64,000 nt of DNA from Amphiduros pacificus (GCA_949316495.1 OX439010.1:8844001-8908000), one strand, 5' to 3'; positions 29,640 through 46,891 are shown, counted from the stretch's first letter. The notes: a model not told the origin generated them from the letters alone. Made by a program: numbers and translations.

Positions 29640-30849
29640 CTTTGTCCTACTATAGGCGTCCAAGTTCCGAATATATGCTATAAAGATATCTCTTTAAAAA
29701 GTACAGAAAAGTGGGCACATTTTGTTTTTCCACGTCTTGTTATTAGCTTTCTGTTCACTAATGACTTCTAAACTCTTGTGATTGTTGTACAAGTACCATG
29801 GATAATGGCATGGGGCTTTGGATCAATATAAATCTTAAAGCATGCACTTGAAAAGTTTATACAGTCACAAAGAAACACACGCATATGTATATATGTGTCT
29901 GAATAATACCGCTGAATAGTGTGTAGTTAATCAAAGGGATATTTTACTATTAATCTCTATATGATCCATATATATATCCTGATCCTTCTTAATATCGGTC
30001 ATTAAGTGTCGGAGTTAACCCTTTGATTGGTAGTATGGGCCAATGGTAGGAGTTCCTAGTGTACACAAATATAACCATATAACTACACTTGAAAATGGGC
30101 GTCATGAATGAATGGTTGTTATTATTCAAATGATCATGCAATGTCTTTGCTATAGTGTATTTACCAGATTCACATCAAACATCTCTTATCAATCATAAGA
30201 TAGAGCCAATATTTATATTATCACAAATCATAAATATGTATGACATTTGCTGCGGTACGTGCCTGTATCACATAAGAGAACTATTGAATGCATTTGGAAT
30301 GGATGGGTCTGCCTTAATATCTTATGAAATGATGATAGTTTTACAGCTGGCCTATGAACCCATGAAGGAATTGGTTCATGAGAAAAAAATGCTTCTTTTC
30401 TCTCTGGCGCCTCATGTGACGGGCATGTAAATATTCTATATCTATTGCGTTTATGAAACCAACGGGACTTTCTTCTTGTCTCGTTGATAAATGATAAAAG
30501 AACACGAAGCAATAATTGAAGACCGTAATACCAGGTATTACTTTGATCATTCTAGGAATAGGAATAAAAACATATCTCCTGCATGAATGATGAAACATGA
30601 ATATGAAACATGAAACATATGAAACATCATCGCACAATGTTGTTTAACAAAAACAAAACAAAAACTTTGGCAAGACACAATGAAAGGCATGATAAAGATA
30701 AACAGTAAAATAGATATTCATTTTATTAGAAGTGCAAACAAAATTGTTTAACAAATAGCCCATGAAAGTACATAATTATATCATTCCCTAAATACAATCA
30801 TTGTGCATAGTACCTATGTCGTCCAATGATTTTTCGCGTTTATTCTTGT
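29640..30849. other. Intergenic, no supported gene
   Basis: Upstream of the minus-strand 257-residue gene, so it should hold that promoter. Overlapping short frames at 30155-30637 on both strands have no splice support or recognisable domain. Confidence 0.45.
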
Positions 30850-31075
30850 TTTTTTTTTGTATGTGGTTTTACGTCACTTTCAACATTATTTCAGTCATTT
30901 AATGACGAGGCAAACTTGTGAAAAGATATAGTGTTGCCTCACTGAATTGTCTTGTCGCAGGTCATTGACATGACAACCTATGACAAGGACAATGGGCTAA
31001 CCCTTCAGGCAGGGCCTTATATTTGAAATTGTTACATGAATCTCGGCAATACCGGGAAATGACCTCACAAACATG
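30850..31075 (-). repeat. tRNA-derived SINE, family 1, head lost
   Basis: Matches the tail and body of the family (acatcactttcaacattatt-type start, cttgtcgcaggtcattgaca) on the minus strand. The tRNA-like head is missing or unrecognisable. Confidence 0.75.
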
Positions 31076-31603
31076 AAACAAAAAGCATACTTCCAAATCG
31101 TATGAATGGAATAGAGTTAATTGAAACTCATTGATGAAAAAACCGAAGATAATTGAACAGCGATAGCGACCGGAATAGAGGTACTTAGCTATATTTGGTC
31201 TTGACATATCCAGAGTTGCATTTCTCATAATGGTTTGAGTGCTATGTTATTCATGTGTTTGTGTGCACGAATATAACAGCCTAATGGATGCAAAATGGCG
31301 CCAAATCATAAATGACTGTGACTGCTCTGTTTAACCTTTTAATCCCCCACACTGTTCCATATTCCAGTGGTTCACCTCCAAAAACAGGTATATTCTCTGA
31401 TGGGAAAACACGTCACGAAACATAAGCTAGTTATGTTCATAATGTTAATGTTATCATTCAGTTTTTACAAGTGTTATTTTGAAATGGTTCTTAATGTAAG
31501 TGAGGTCAGTGAGATGTGTCATCTGTTGGACAATGTTGGAACCAGTTTGATATTTTCCTGGCACTGTCAGTCTCTGGTCAGGTTTATACAAGAAAGTATT
31601 TGG

Positions 31604-32500
31604 AAAATAAGGGCAGTCCCACAGGGTGGATCATGTTGTGCAGGTTTCACTATATAAGGGCAGTCCCCCAGGGAGGTAAATGCTGTGCAGGTCTCACTAT
31701 ATAAGGGCAGTCCCCCCGGGATACATGCTGTGCAGGTCTCACTTTATAAGGGCAGTCCATCAGGGAGGTACATTTTGTGCAGGTCTCACTTTATAAGGAC
31801 AGTCCCCCAGGGAGGTAAATGCTGTGCAGGTCTCACTATATAAGGGCAGTCCCCCCGGGATACATGCTGTGCAAGTCTCACTTTATAAGGGCAGTCCATC
31901 AGGGAGGTACATTTTGTGCAGGTCTCACTTTATAAGGACAGTCCCCCAGGGAGGTACATGCTGTGCAGGTCTCACTATATAAGGGCAGACCCCCAGGGAG
32001 GTACATGTTGTGCATGTCTCACTATATAAGGGCAGTCCCCCAGGGAGGTACATGCTGTGCATGTCTCACTATATAAGGACAGTCCCCCCAGGAGGTACAT
32101 GCTGTGCAGGTCTCACTATATAACGGCAGTCCATCAGGGAGGTACATTTTGTGCAGGTCTCACTATATAAGGGCAGTCCATCAGGGAGGTACATGCTGTG
32201 CAGGTCTCACTATATAAGGGCAGTCCATCAGGGAGGTACATGCTGTGCAGGTCTCACTATATAAGGGCAGTCCATCAGGGAGGTACATGCTGTGCATGTC
32301 TCACTATATAAGGGCAGTCCCCCAGGAAGGTGCATGCTGTGCAGGTCTCACTATATAAGGGCAGTCCCCCCAGGGAGGTACATGCTGTGCAGGTCCCACT
32401 ATATAAGGGCAGTCCCCCCGTGAGGTACATGCTGTGCAGGTCTCACTATATAAGAGCAGTCCCCCAGGGAGCTACATGCTGTGCAGGTCTCACTCCCGAG
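31604..32500. repeat. 47-bp minisatellite with a TATA-like motif
   Basis: About 19 units containing gcagtccatcagggaggtac, atgctgtgcaggtctcac and tatataaggg. Most units hold TATATAAG on the plus strand. The array ends about 580 bp upstream of the first exon of the plus-strand PAN-ILEI gene at 33082. Confidence 0.93.
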
Positions 32501-33081
32501 GAGGTACAAGCTTTTGTATGGTTATTTCCATGCCGCCTTTAATGGAGGATTACATCATTGATTGATTAATAATTGACATTTACATCTCAAAAAGGATTGA
32601 GTCAGTGACTAACATAAAGATCTGGTGCGCAAAGCCTAGTAATGTCTTGTTAGGTTCAGTGGCAAGCAACTGAGGGAAAACCGCCACAATTTATTCAGGA
32701 ATATTTAAATTTACAATTTGGAAATGAAAAATATACCGTTTTTATGTATGTAAACACATGTTTTTAAATCTAATTTGCCCGTTTGGGCCAATGGTATGGT
32801 TATTAAGTAAAAGTTTGTTTGAATATTTTATTGATACAATATTTTACAAAAAGCTGAAATTGATAACTTGAATGCACTAAACGGTTATGTATTATATGAT
32901 AATGCAAAAGAAAAATTATAACAAAAATCGTGCCTCAGAGGTAAGTAAGAAAATAAGATACACTGTACCATGTCAAGTTGGTAGAACTACCAATCCTGCA
33001 TAGGAAAGAGTTAATTATTCCTACTCATCATTTGTGATAAATTCAAGTTCATTATAGTCTCACATTTTGTCTCTTCTAGTT

Positions 33082-36000
33082 ATGTGCTGTATCTTACCAT
33101 CCATGGCAGAATTAGGTGAGTGATTTGTTTCAAAGGAAATGTGATCCTAATCTTCTAAATAGACTCAAGACTCAAGACTCAAATACATTTATTCAGCCTT
33201 CAAACAAATACAATATGATATATTTATGGATATATATGTTAATATATAGGCTAGGGAGACCATGTTAAGGCGGGTTTGGCTATCTCACCGCTATCACAGG
33301 GCCACAGCTGAGGAAAATAGTGTTATCAAGACTCGCGAAAATACAAATTCAGTCTTTTCCCTGTTATTAGTGTTAATAAGATAAAGATTGGAATGGTAAA
33401 AGAGCCATTTGATCATACACAAATATTCCAGATGTTCTCAGGAATAATCCTGGATGTATTTTTTAAAAAAGAATTTTTATTGAAACCGCATTTCGTCAAT
33501 TATATATAAAGAATATTTTGAATAGGGGATAAAAAAAGAAAGCGACCAATTGTTTTTAAATTCATGTAATCATAAAAGATGACGTATACGCATCTTTATA
33601 AAGTTTAAGGATGGGGATTATTGTCGGTCGCATCTTTATAAAGTTTAAGGATGGGGATTATTGTTGTCTCGCTCCATGAAGGAGGAAAATCGCCACTCTC
33701 CCAATGATGTTAAAAATATCTAGGAGATATGATAAATGAAGGTCAGGAAGGTGTCTCAGAAGGTCTGAAAGTGTAACAGATTTATTAAATTCTTCTATTT
33801 TTTTAAAGGTAAAATCCAGATTTTTTCTTATTTTTGTTTTGTTGGAACTTTGGGGTGTAATTTCTTGAAGAGGAATTATTTGATATTGAATGACCTATTC
33901 TACTGGTTATATCAAAAGAATCTGTTATTGATTGGCTATTATCATTAATACTTTTAACCCTTACACCTCCCTTCCCACTTATTTTACGTATCATACCCCC
34001 AGCGTTACCTAATGGGTGACCACGAGTTAAGTTTGGAGACATAATCTTTCCTGACATGTATAATATATCAAGCTTTAGCTCTTTTAATACGATGCTGATT
34101 CAAAATAAAACTGAGTTGGCTGTCTGTTAAATTTAGTGATAACTTGTTTACACTCTTTGACTGCATGCTTACACTCATAATTAATGTCTTAGAACAATTT
34201 ACAATTTTTGAGAATAATGTGTGCTGTATATTCTTTTCTTCAGTCATTGCCAACCTTGTATCTGCATATTGGATGAAGGTCAGTGGATCTGGATCAGGAC
34301 AAACATTTCAAACAGTATCAACAACTTCAAAAGCTGGATGTGCAGCAATATGTCTACTATCTGATAGATGTGAGACATTTGCCTTCCTGCAGGCGAGTAT
34401 GGAATGCGAACTCCTGGTAGGGGGCACTGCAACTCCCTCTCTTTCAAAAGAGATTTACGATTCAGGTAATCTCTCTGGTTGAAACATTTCTAAATCCACT
34501 TTACCTCTGATGAGTTATATAAACGTTTTATTTAGATAAATACTAGATAACGAGACGTAGAAGAATATAAGTCTTACGGGATGTCCATACTTCAAAGCAT
34601 TGGAAAGATATATATATATATATACTGAAGCGATGTATCAAGCAAAAATAACACTATTCTGCTACATTTCTGCCATGGATTTATTGATAATAAATAAAAA
34701 AAGTATAATAAAACTGTTAAACTGGTCCACTTCTTAATTTGTACTCTGTAATCAAGACAAGTTTTTATATTACAGTTCAAAGATCATTTGAATTGGAAGT
34801 ATGGAGTGAAGGAATGTCTAAAGAAATGGAGTATGTTGGGAATTCTATGATTCATATAAATGGTATACCTACCATAGATAAGCGAAGCGGACTAAATGTG
34901 GTAGCAATTAACAGAAAGTCTGCAAGGATTATTTTACAAAAGGTATCCTTATGTGAATAATTACCCTAATACACTGATTTACAGGTGTTTTCATGATAAA
35001 ATGTGCATTTCTGACCCACTTAATGACATTTTTAATTGATTGTTTTTTGAGATTATTCTTTTAATTATTTGTTACCTTCCTTTTGTATAATAGAGATTAA
35101 GAGGTTTTCTGCTTTTGATTGTTTCGATGGTTGTAGGGGGTGGCATGTGGTTCAGCCTCATGCTTATGGTCTGAGGTTCGAATCCCAATTGGGCCAAGTA
35201 CTTCGATCATACTGTATAGTTAAGAAAGGTGGATATCTGCTACTGGGTTGATTCCCATTCCAAGTTTCCATGACTGGTTATCAAAGGTCGTGGTCTGTGT
35301 TATCATGTCTATGTGATAATACAAAAGAAAGATCCCCAGTCACTCTGCAGAAGGAGTAGGGCATAGAGTCCCGGTGACAGGCTTCTATCTGACCTGACAT
35401 AGTAAACAGTGCTGAAAAGGTCGTTAACACAATGATCGGTGATTGTATGCCAATTTTCTGAATTCACTGGCCTTTCCAAATCGTAATTGTGCTCTCACTT
35501 TGTCGTGAAGAAATGAATGGATCGATACATTAAGGCTATTCAGTGCCAGTATATGCCATCATATTACAATTTGCATATGTAGATGAGTGATAAGTGTAAA
35601 AACATACAATACACAATGGCATTGCAATTATAGCAAATTGCAATAGATATAATGTCAAAATGTATACACTAATGATAAAAACTGCTAACAAATTATGTGT
35701 TAACAATAGACAGCATATTTTAAAAGAACCTAAATCACAGTGAATATCGTGGACATAAAAGAAAAACACAAAATGCACACAGCGGTACAGACGTGCAGTT
35801 CCGGAAATACCATGCAGACCATTTGAATAGACAGCGCTCATACTTGTTAATCATTTTTAATGCAAAAACCTTCCATTGAAAAAAATACTTAATGTAAAGT
35901 TCACTTTTATCCACATGATGTTATTGCAGGTGTATGATATGCATAATATCGAAGATGAGATTAGATTTAGCCAAGATATAAGTGACCTGGCAGTGGATTC

Positions 36001-36769
36001 TGTGGTTGCAGTGGGTGTATATTACACTGCTGATGGAGCTGCTAATAGTGACCTATGCATCCAAGCACTAAGATCTCTGGGAGCCTCCTCAATCAAAAAC
36101 ATTGAATATAGACGTAAGGCGATATCTTATATTACATTTCTGGACACATGTATGTGAAGATCATATTTTTCATCACCATGTGAATGGGCCTGGCACTATG
36201 CCCTATCCAAAGTTTAATCCCCGACGGTTGTTCCCTGCTATTTCACCTCTAAAGTCAGGTACATGTATATTCCCTAATGGAAACACCTCTTGATATCCAA
36301 AAAACAACTATTTATACTCATTAGTCCATTGAGGTTTTGGATATTCACATTTTGAAATTTATTCAGGATTTATATTTTTGTAAAGAATTTGTTTCTTTCA
36401 TGCTTTCATGAAATTCCAGAGGCCACTGGTAATCTACAGAAATGTGGTCACGAAACTGTGATACAAACAAGATATCTCACTGAAATAAACCAAAATGCCC
36501 TTTTTAGAATGAATGGAATAGGTTTAAAGGTACATCAACCATTTCGGTCATTCAATGTCCGATAATATCTATGATTAATCATAATAACGTAATCATTATT
36601 GTTGACATTATATTTTGCAGAGAGCTATGCATTTATTGGATACAAGGGAACCTGGTGTGAAGGTCAACCTGATTGGATTCAGACACAGGAATCTCCGAAT
36701 GTAATCAAAAGTGCTCTTGTGTCAATCAAAGTAGAAATATCAGCTTTTGATGGTTACAATTGTGACTGA
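33082..36769 (+). CDS. PAN/apple plus ILEI/PANDER-domain protein, paralog A
   Basis: Exons 33082-33115, 34244-34465, 34776-34942, 35930-36113, 36621-36769; phases agree; about 251 residues, stop TGA. Exon 2 is a short PAN/apple-like domain with the cysteine pattern AGCAAICLLSDRCETF..MECELL. Exons 3-5 form an ILEI/PANDER (FAM3-type) domain: FELEVWSEG, GLNVVAINRKS, DSVVAVGVY, ALRSLG, SYAFIGYKGTWCEGQ. In known families this domain occurs in secreted cytokine-like FAM3 proteins and as a lectin-like module in CEMIP/TMEM2 and POMGNT1. An extracellular, possibly carbohydrate-binding role is inferred. The first exon gives only MCCILPSMAEL, with an in-frame stop upstream, and lacks the fuller leader of paralog B; this copy may use another 5' exon or be losing secretion. 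Intron 1 holds an old LINE piece, intron 3 a SINE. Confidence 0.82.
33591..34190 (-). mobile_element. Old LINE fragment related to the I-like LINE
   Basis: It corresponds to about 48950-49585 of the intact LINE: the linker between endonuclease and RT. Shared blocks are ctccatgaaggaggaaaatc and a tail resembling ttacactcatcattaa. It is clearly more diverged than the other copies. A 34-bp block (ctttataaagtttaaggatg) is doubled at its left edge. It ends about 55 bp before exon 2 of paralog A. Confidence 0.75.
35105..35400 (+). repeat. tRNA-derived SINE, third family
   Basis: A tRNA-like head (gtggcatgtggttcagcctc, B box gaggttcgaatccc) is followed by a body ending in the aaagaaagatccccagtcac and gtagggcatagagtcccggt blocks. 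Two other partial copies in the window share the 3' domain. It lies in intron 3 of paralog A. Confidence 0.7.
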
Positions 36770-37089
36770 CTGACCTATATTTGACGGATAATGACAGGAC
36801 TTTGATACCATTTCGTTTGGATTAAAACATTCAATATATCGTGAAAACACCTTTCTTTGGGAGCAGAGCATTCATATATGTAAAACAAATATAATACAGG
36901 CTTCGTCAGTGTATATAAACTGTCTAAAAGTGATCATTAAACCATTCACCAGACTTCTTTTACCAAATCAACCATCCCTACCATTTGTCAATGTTATGGG
37001 ACAAGTACATTCCTACCACTTATCTATGATAAGGGACCAGAATATACTTGCCACCTGTCTGTGATATGGGACCAGAATATACTTGCCAC

Positions 37090-38370
37090 CTGTCTGTGAA
37101 ACCACAAGGGCCACCAGCAAATTTAAGACCAATAATCCTCCTGACCATTCTGAGGAAAATATTAGCCATATGCATGATAGACAGAGTGGGAAAGAAAATA
37201 CAGACCATAACCCCCCTCACCCAAGCAGCATATCAAGAAGGACGAAGCACCACCGAACATGTATTTGCATGTGAAGTCCTTGCAGAAAAGGCCATAACAT
37301 CTGCCGACTACAAGACCACCATACTCCTCCTCGATATGAGTAAGGCTTTTGACACTGTCAAGAGGAAAAACCTTATGGAGATCCTAAGGAGTGTGCTGGA
37401 CGCTGACGAATTACACATCATGAGGCTGCTACTTGAAGACGTCAAGTTAAAAGTCTGAATAGGGAAGGAAATGGGTGAAGATTTCGTGACGAATTTCGGA
37501 GTACCCCAATGAGACTGCTGCAGTCCAATCATGTTTACACTATATCTCGCCCACGCCATACAGGACAATCAAGTAAACAGAGAAGAACACAGCTATGGTA
37601 GGCAGCCCCCCAACACAGAACCAATCTGGAAATATGACAGGCCCATCACTATAGACCTGCATTATGCAGATGACGTTGGGTGGATAACAACAGACAAGAG
37701 AAGAACAGAGAAAGTAAAAGAAGAAGCCCCAGCAAAGCTAAGTAAAAACCTATTTGTAAATGAATCCAAAACAGAAGAGTATGATATAATCGGAAATGGT
37801 CCCGAAGACTGGAAACAATGTAAATATCTGGGTTGCATGCCAGACACGGAGAAGGGCATTGCCTGACGGAAAGGTCTAGCAATATTCACTTACAACAGCA
37901 TGTCAGAAACATCATGGAAGGCAAGAGGGTCAGTAACAACAAAGCTCTGAGTTCATATGTCGAGAGTGTGTTTCTGTACAACTCAGAACTATGAAAACTG
38001 TCTAAATCCCTTGCCAACAAAGTGGACGTATTCCAGAGAAAGCTAATCAGAAGTGCCCTTAACATCAGATGGGAGGATATAGTATCAAACGAGAAACTCT
38101 AAAAAATGACCAAGCAAAAACCATGGAGCCAGAAGATAAACTGACGATGGCTCCGCTGGTACGGGCACCTCACCAGAAACCAGACAGGCACTTGAGGAGG
38201 CCAGAAGATATGTCACGATGCCCAGAGATGGACCAAAACAGACATGGCTCAGCCTCGTCGAAAAATACCTCCGAGAGCTGGGAATAGAAGGAACGGGGGA
38301 GTTGCTATGCCTAAACAGACCCAGATGGCGACTGATAGTCAACCGCGCTACGTCTGTGTGACAAAAGGCG

Positions 38371-38372
<2 letters not shown>
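37090..38372 (+). mobile_element. Decayed non-LTR retrotransposon, RT region
   Basis: Reverse-transcriptase pieces in order: LRPIILLTILRKI and TQAAYQEGRSTTEHVF (37100-37260), LLLDMSKAFDTVKRKNLMEI (37320-37385), FGVPQ and FTLYLAHAI (37495-37565), then the catalytic YADD motif (37660-37675). A thumb or C-terminal-like stretch follows (VFLYNSEL-like, RRWLRWYGHLTR-like, 37960-38170). In-frame stops occur after VKLKV near 37458 and after GVPQ near 37510, so it is inactive. It differs in lineage from the I-like LINE; the clade is not assigned, though the short-repeat tail recalls RTE-type elements. No endonuclease domain was seen: the copy is 5'-truncated. Confidence 0.82.
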
Positions 38373-38468
<96 letters not shown>

Positions 38469-38469
38469 T
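38373..38469. repeat. (GAT)n tail of the LINE
   Basis: About 32 GAT units directly follow the RT-containing fragment and fit a simple-repeat 3' tail that later expanded. The poly-Met and poly-His frames are artefacts. Confidence 0.9.
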
Positions 38470-38479
38470 TTTGAATTGT

Positions 38480-39220
38480 ACATATACATGTATCTTATCT
38501 AACTTGTATCTTACCTAATTTGAAAAGACGATTAATCTAATTCCAGTTTTATCTTGGTCATATATGTTAATTCAATGGAATTAATGGAATCCATTGTTTT
38601 TTGTCATAAAATATATTTTGAGTAAAATGTATTCATTATAGTATGTATATGCAAAGCTATCAGCCATAGATTTTGGCTAAATATATCTAGATATCTATTA
38701 ATGGCATATATCTAGATATCTATTAATGGCAATGGTAAGCATTCGTGTATTACCATCTGGAGGTGGTGAGTTCAAATATTTGAGTTAGATTTAGCCATCG
38801 AGTTTATCTAAATATCTTGATTAAAAATCTTGATTAAAAATGACAAAATATGCTGAAGTTGAAACTCAAAAGAAAATATATCAAAATGATTAACATGTTA
38901 GTATTGCCATTATCTCATCAGAATAAAGCAAGTGCAGAATGCGATTCTGTGGTATACGTGACAGGATACCGGCCAACCCTGAGAAACCAAAAAATTATTT
39001 TATTTTCAAATAGGCTCTTTGCTCAGTACGCGTGGCTCATAAGAGTGTTGTGATCCTCTGACTAGGTGTCCTGGCAATAAATAAACCAATATATTCAAGG
39101 CATGTTCTGTCCCATGGACAAATTTACTTTAAGGCATTGTTTATGTCAATTATTAATTTATTTACAATCAATAAGGTAATGACGAATTGATCACACACAG
39201 GAGACTATGCGATTGATGTG
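38480..39220. other. Spacer without recognised feature
   Basis: AT-rich, with a small local duplication (tatatctagatatctattaa near 38680-38725). No gene is supported. Confidence 0.45.
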
Positions 39221-39224
39221 AATG

Positions 39225-39305
39225 AATTAATGAATGGTTGCTTAGAGGCACATCAACCACTAAGGTTATTCAGTGCCTAAAAGTGGTAAAACATAAACGT
39301 TTATT
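39225..39305 (-). mobile_element. 3'-end stub of the I-like LINE
   Basis: Matches the terminal 3' UTR (gaatggttgcttagaggcac, atcaaccactaaggttattc), with a degraded (GAAT)n side. It is a severely 5'-truncated insertion. Confidence 0.75.
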
Positions 39306-39861
39306 GATGTGAATAGCATTATAAGTGGATGAACTGCAATTATCAAAAGCAAAGGTGGAAACTTGAAGTCATTAACAAACCTTTATCAAATCTACATGGA
39401 AATAGTAAACGGAAAAGACAGATGGCTGAAATGACAACAAGATATATGATGAAATACATTGACAAACCAAGACATGCATAATTTAAGTGGTAATCAAGCC
39501 CCGTCAATTGCATGTACGGTACCAAATTGCATCAATGAAATGCAAATAGATGGCGAACACATTTAAGTATAGTGAAATTAATTGCCAACAACACTTTGAA
39601 CAGTGCTGGACCTCGCTAGAGATACTAGAAATTAATTAGAGTATTATTAATAATTAATAGAGTTGAGGTCATTTGTTTCTGATGTGTTAAGTGTCTGAAA
39701 TATGAAACGAAATTGATGTATATCAATATATATTATATAAGTCAATACATATAATACAGCAAATCTAACTTTGACTGGATGAACTTGATCTTAAAATTGA
39801 CTGTGAAATGCACACCTTGTTATATGAATTATGTTAAAAACAAAACAAGAGAAATGGTTCT

Positions 39862-40680
39862 ATGAATGAATGACTGAATGAATGGTTGCTTTGATTAAAA
39901 TCAACACAATGAGGCCATCCAGTACCTAAACCGTTTTAACAAAAACATAAAATACCGCCTTGATATATTATATGTAAACTTCATTGCACCTTCAAAACTA
40001 TTTTTAAACACATTAGACTTTTTAATCAAAACTCTGACATACATCACTCTAGGGCATCACCTCTTGGGCATCTGGGGCATCACCTCTAAGGCATCTAGGG
40101 CCTCACCTCTAGGGCATCTAGGGCATCACCTCTAGGACATCTAGGGATCATTTCTAGGGCATCACCTCTAGGGCATCTAGGACCTCATCTCTATGGCATC
40201 TAGGGCATCACCTCTAGAGGATCTAGGACCTCACCTCTGGGGCATCTAGGGCATCACCTCTAGCGCATCTAGAGCCTCACCTCTAGGGCATCTAGAGCAT
40301 CACATCTAGGGCATCACCTCTAGGGCATCTAGGGATCATTTCTAGGGCATCTAGGGCATCACCTCTAGCGCATCTAGGGCCTCACCACTAGGGCATCTAG
40401 GGCATCACCTCTTATTTGCTTACAAATTTATTGCTTACAAAAGTGGTATTTAAAAAGAATCTGTTTCTTGAATGATCAGGAGAATGTTAGCTTAACCAGT
40501 TACAATACATTAATCATAGAAATATTAAATATGTATAACCTGATAAAAATCCTATGCAGTCTTTAAACAATAATGTAAAACAAGTATTAACAGTATAAAA
40601 TACCTTTCATAAATCTAGCATATCAAAATATTGCGTCTTTATAATTTCAAAATCGATAAATTGCTTAAAAGTCAACTCTG
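39862..40680 (-). mobile_element. Diverged LINE 3' region split by a minisatellite
   Basis: 39862-39950 has the (GAAT)n end and a relative of the LINE 3' terminus. 40490-40680 resembles the 3' UTR and C-terminal coding end (tcaaaatattg..tttataat, ttcaaaatcgataaattg). The array at 40045-40415 lies between them. This is an older relative of the intact LINE. Confidence 0.5.
40045..40415. repeat. ~22-bp minisatellite
   Basis: Units alternate gggcatctag and ggcatcacctcta, about 16 copies with variable lengths. Confidence 0.9.
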
Positions 40681-41375
40681 TCTGGGAGCCAATATTTAAA
40701 ATGATAGGCTCAAACAAAATTAAGTAGGATCTTTCTTTGGGTGTATTGTATTTGTTCTGAAGTAAAACAGGGTGTGAGTCATGATATTATTGATTGCCAA
40801 TTTGAATGAAATTTATATTAGTATAAGATTAGTATCATTAGCAAGGATGACCCATTAGCACATACAATAAGAAGTGGCATTGCATTGTATATAAAGGTCT
40901 GGACAACAATTGCTGCATACTGTAACACTGGGAACACCAAGCAACAGGCAGCCGCGGAAGGCAACCACACCTCGTTATTAACCACACACAAATGATGGCA
41001 TACATTAATTGGATATGAAAAAGGCAGCGTTTCAATGTATCTTAACTTAATATTATCATTTCTTTCTTTAAAAAACATTGTTTAGTTTTGTATCAATATT
41101 TTACTGATATGATATTTCAATAATATACGTCAACTGAAATTGATAGTTTTGAATGCGCTGAAAAGTTAGAATGCAATAATTTGTTTCCACGATCATTGCT
41201 CATCATATTAATATTTGTGTGCCATCTTACTAAGCTGTCAGGATTATTGAGAAAATCTCTTCATTAGTGTTCATTCCACCTCAATTTATTACAGCAGACA
41301 TTTCAGCGAAAACCTTTTGTGACTCATACATATCATATTGAGATTTTATAAGCAGAGTTGTTAAGTGTGACCCTG

Positions 41376-44979
<3,604 letters not shown>

Positions 44980-45296
44980 CCCTAATTTGAGGCAGCAGGA
45001 AAAGGAATTTGATTTGTTTCCATTCATCTAAACTTAATTAAGTTTTCCGGTTTTGCCATCATGGGCTTTATAAGAAGGACATTTAGCAAGTCAGATTTCT
45101 GCTAAGTTTCATCTAAAAAGTCATTAGCTCAATTTTCAGAGGTCTTTCATTTCAAAACTTCGTTGGGGAGCGAAGAATCGCTTTTTAATTATATACAAAA
45201 TTGTTTTTCAAGCATAATGATGCAAATATTAAAGATTTCATGGTTTTTTAGTTAAGGTTTTTTGCTAGAATTTGAAGTGGTCTTGGTGGATAAAAA

Positions 45297-45302
45297 AATA
45301 AA
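45297..45302 (+). terminator. Possible AATAAA polyadenylation signal
   Basis: Lies 318 bp after the stop of paralog B, in AT-rich DNA, so chance occurrence is possible. Confidence 0.35.
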
Positions 45303-45466
45303 TGATAATTTACAAAACTTACTTGTGTTTTTAAATGCTTTTTGTTCTGCACATATACAAAGGCCAATATTACAATTAAACAATTTAAAGTAATAGTTAC
45401 CTTGCAGAGGATATTACGTTCAGTGTCCTTGTCTGTCCATTCGGCTGTTTGTCCATCAACACATTG

Positions 45467-46387
45467 TTAAGGTATTTGGATACCCTGGTTGTAGGTGGAG
45501 CCACAGTAGCACCATCTCCACCTGGTGGAAAAAATGGCAAATTGGAGCTGTCTAGTAAATGAAATATTAAATAAATGTACTTCCACTTGTAAAACTTTTC
45601 CCACCAAAAATCAAATCAGCTTTGCTCATTCTGAGACATTAAAATGAGTGAAAGCAAGTTTGTGAGTAAGGGGAAGCTAATCAATGAAAAGGGCTATCGT
45701 CAATCATTATACCCAAAAGCATGATCAAAATAAGTGAATAAAGGCATTAAAGAAGTTTCCCAGATTCAAATTATATCATTTAAATGACATATGTTGTAAT
45801 TACATCTTACAGCTTCAATAATGGACAAAAAATGTCACTTTTCTATAATTTCGCCCATATTTGCGCATATTCTATTTCAAATAATTAATTTTTCAGAAGA
45901 AAATAATGTGGGGACATCCACATTTTTTTCCATTATATGATAGAATACATATTTACCTTCATTTTAGTAAAGTAACTAAGAAATTAAACTAGCCAAAATT
46001 AAATAAATGCATTAGATGTGGAATATTGGTGTAAGATTATGCCACTACATAGCGCCACCGTTGTGTTATCAAGCAATCTATAAATAGAAAAAGTACTAAT
46101 TTCATGTAAAACATGCTTGTTATTGATAAACAATGTAAACTTAAGTATAAAATTTATATTTCTTTTCCTTAATGTTAGATGGGATGCATTTTAACTGAAT
46201 TATGTTATTCACTAAATTTATTGTAAAATATTGATTTTTCCCATTATTAGTGACAGCTGTAAAAAAATATACAGATGGTAAATATACAAATAATAATTGT
46301 TTTTGACTCAGGATATGTCTTCTGTTTCAATATGCAAAAAACTAGAAAAATTAAACTATGAAATGCCAGAGTATCCAAATACCTTAA
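45467..46387. mobile_element. TTAA-bounded MITE, 921 bp
   Basis: The left end reads TTAAGGTATTTGGATACC, and the right end is the inverted complement over about 22 bp with one mismatch, ending in TTAA. There is no transposase frame. The ends resemble those of the element at 13513-14466 (both TTAAGG, then TATTT), so the two may share a transposase source. piggyBac-like by target and ends only. Confidence 0.8.
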
Positions 46388-46420
46388 CTTGCTAACATAG
46401 AAAAAAATGCGGCAAACGTT

Positions 46421-46435
46421 TCACTTACATATAAA
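46421..46435. repeat. LINE target-site duplication, left copy
   Basis: tcacttacatataaa; identical to 52240-52254. It flanks the LINE on its 3' side, since the element is on the minus strand. Confidence 0.92.
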
Positions 46436-46891
46436 TGAATGAATGAATGGTTGCTTAGAGGCACATCAACCACTAAGGTTATTAAGTGCCTAAAAATGGT
46501 AAAAATGAATGAATGAATGGTTTCACATTGACACAATAAAGTGCCAAAACAGTAAAAATAGAAACGTAATATTGACTAGAAACAAAATATAAATGTTAAT
46601 ACAATATGTAGATAACACAAGAATTTATCAACTGTGAGCATTTATATAATATCAATCAAATATAATAAATATGTATAATTTGTTTAAAAGACTTTATCAG
46701 TATGATGTTTTGCAGTTCTTGATAAATAAGTCAATGACATAAATAAACAAAAGCTCTGCCCTTAAAACTTATTATAAAGTCCTATGTGAGTTAAAAACGA
46801 TACTATCACAGAAGTATCTACAGTATCAAATAACGTATGTAAATCTTGTACATTAAAATATTGAGTTCTTATAATATCAAAATCGATACAC

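Noticed and set aside
30155-30637. Overlapping frames on both strands
   Set aside because: No splice sites, domains or codon pattern favour any of them.
38085-38489. Poly-His and poly-Met frames
   Set aside because: Translation of the (GAT)n tail of a LINE.
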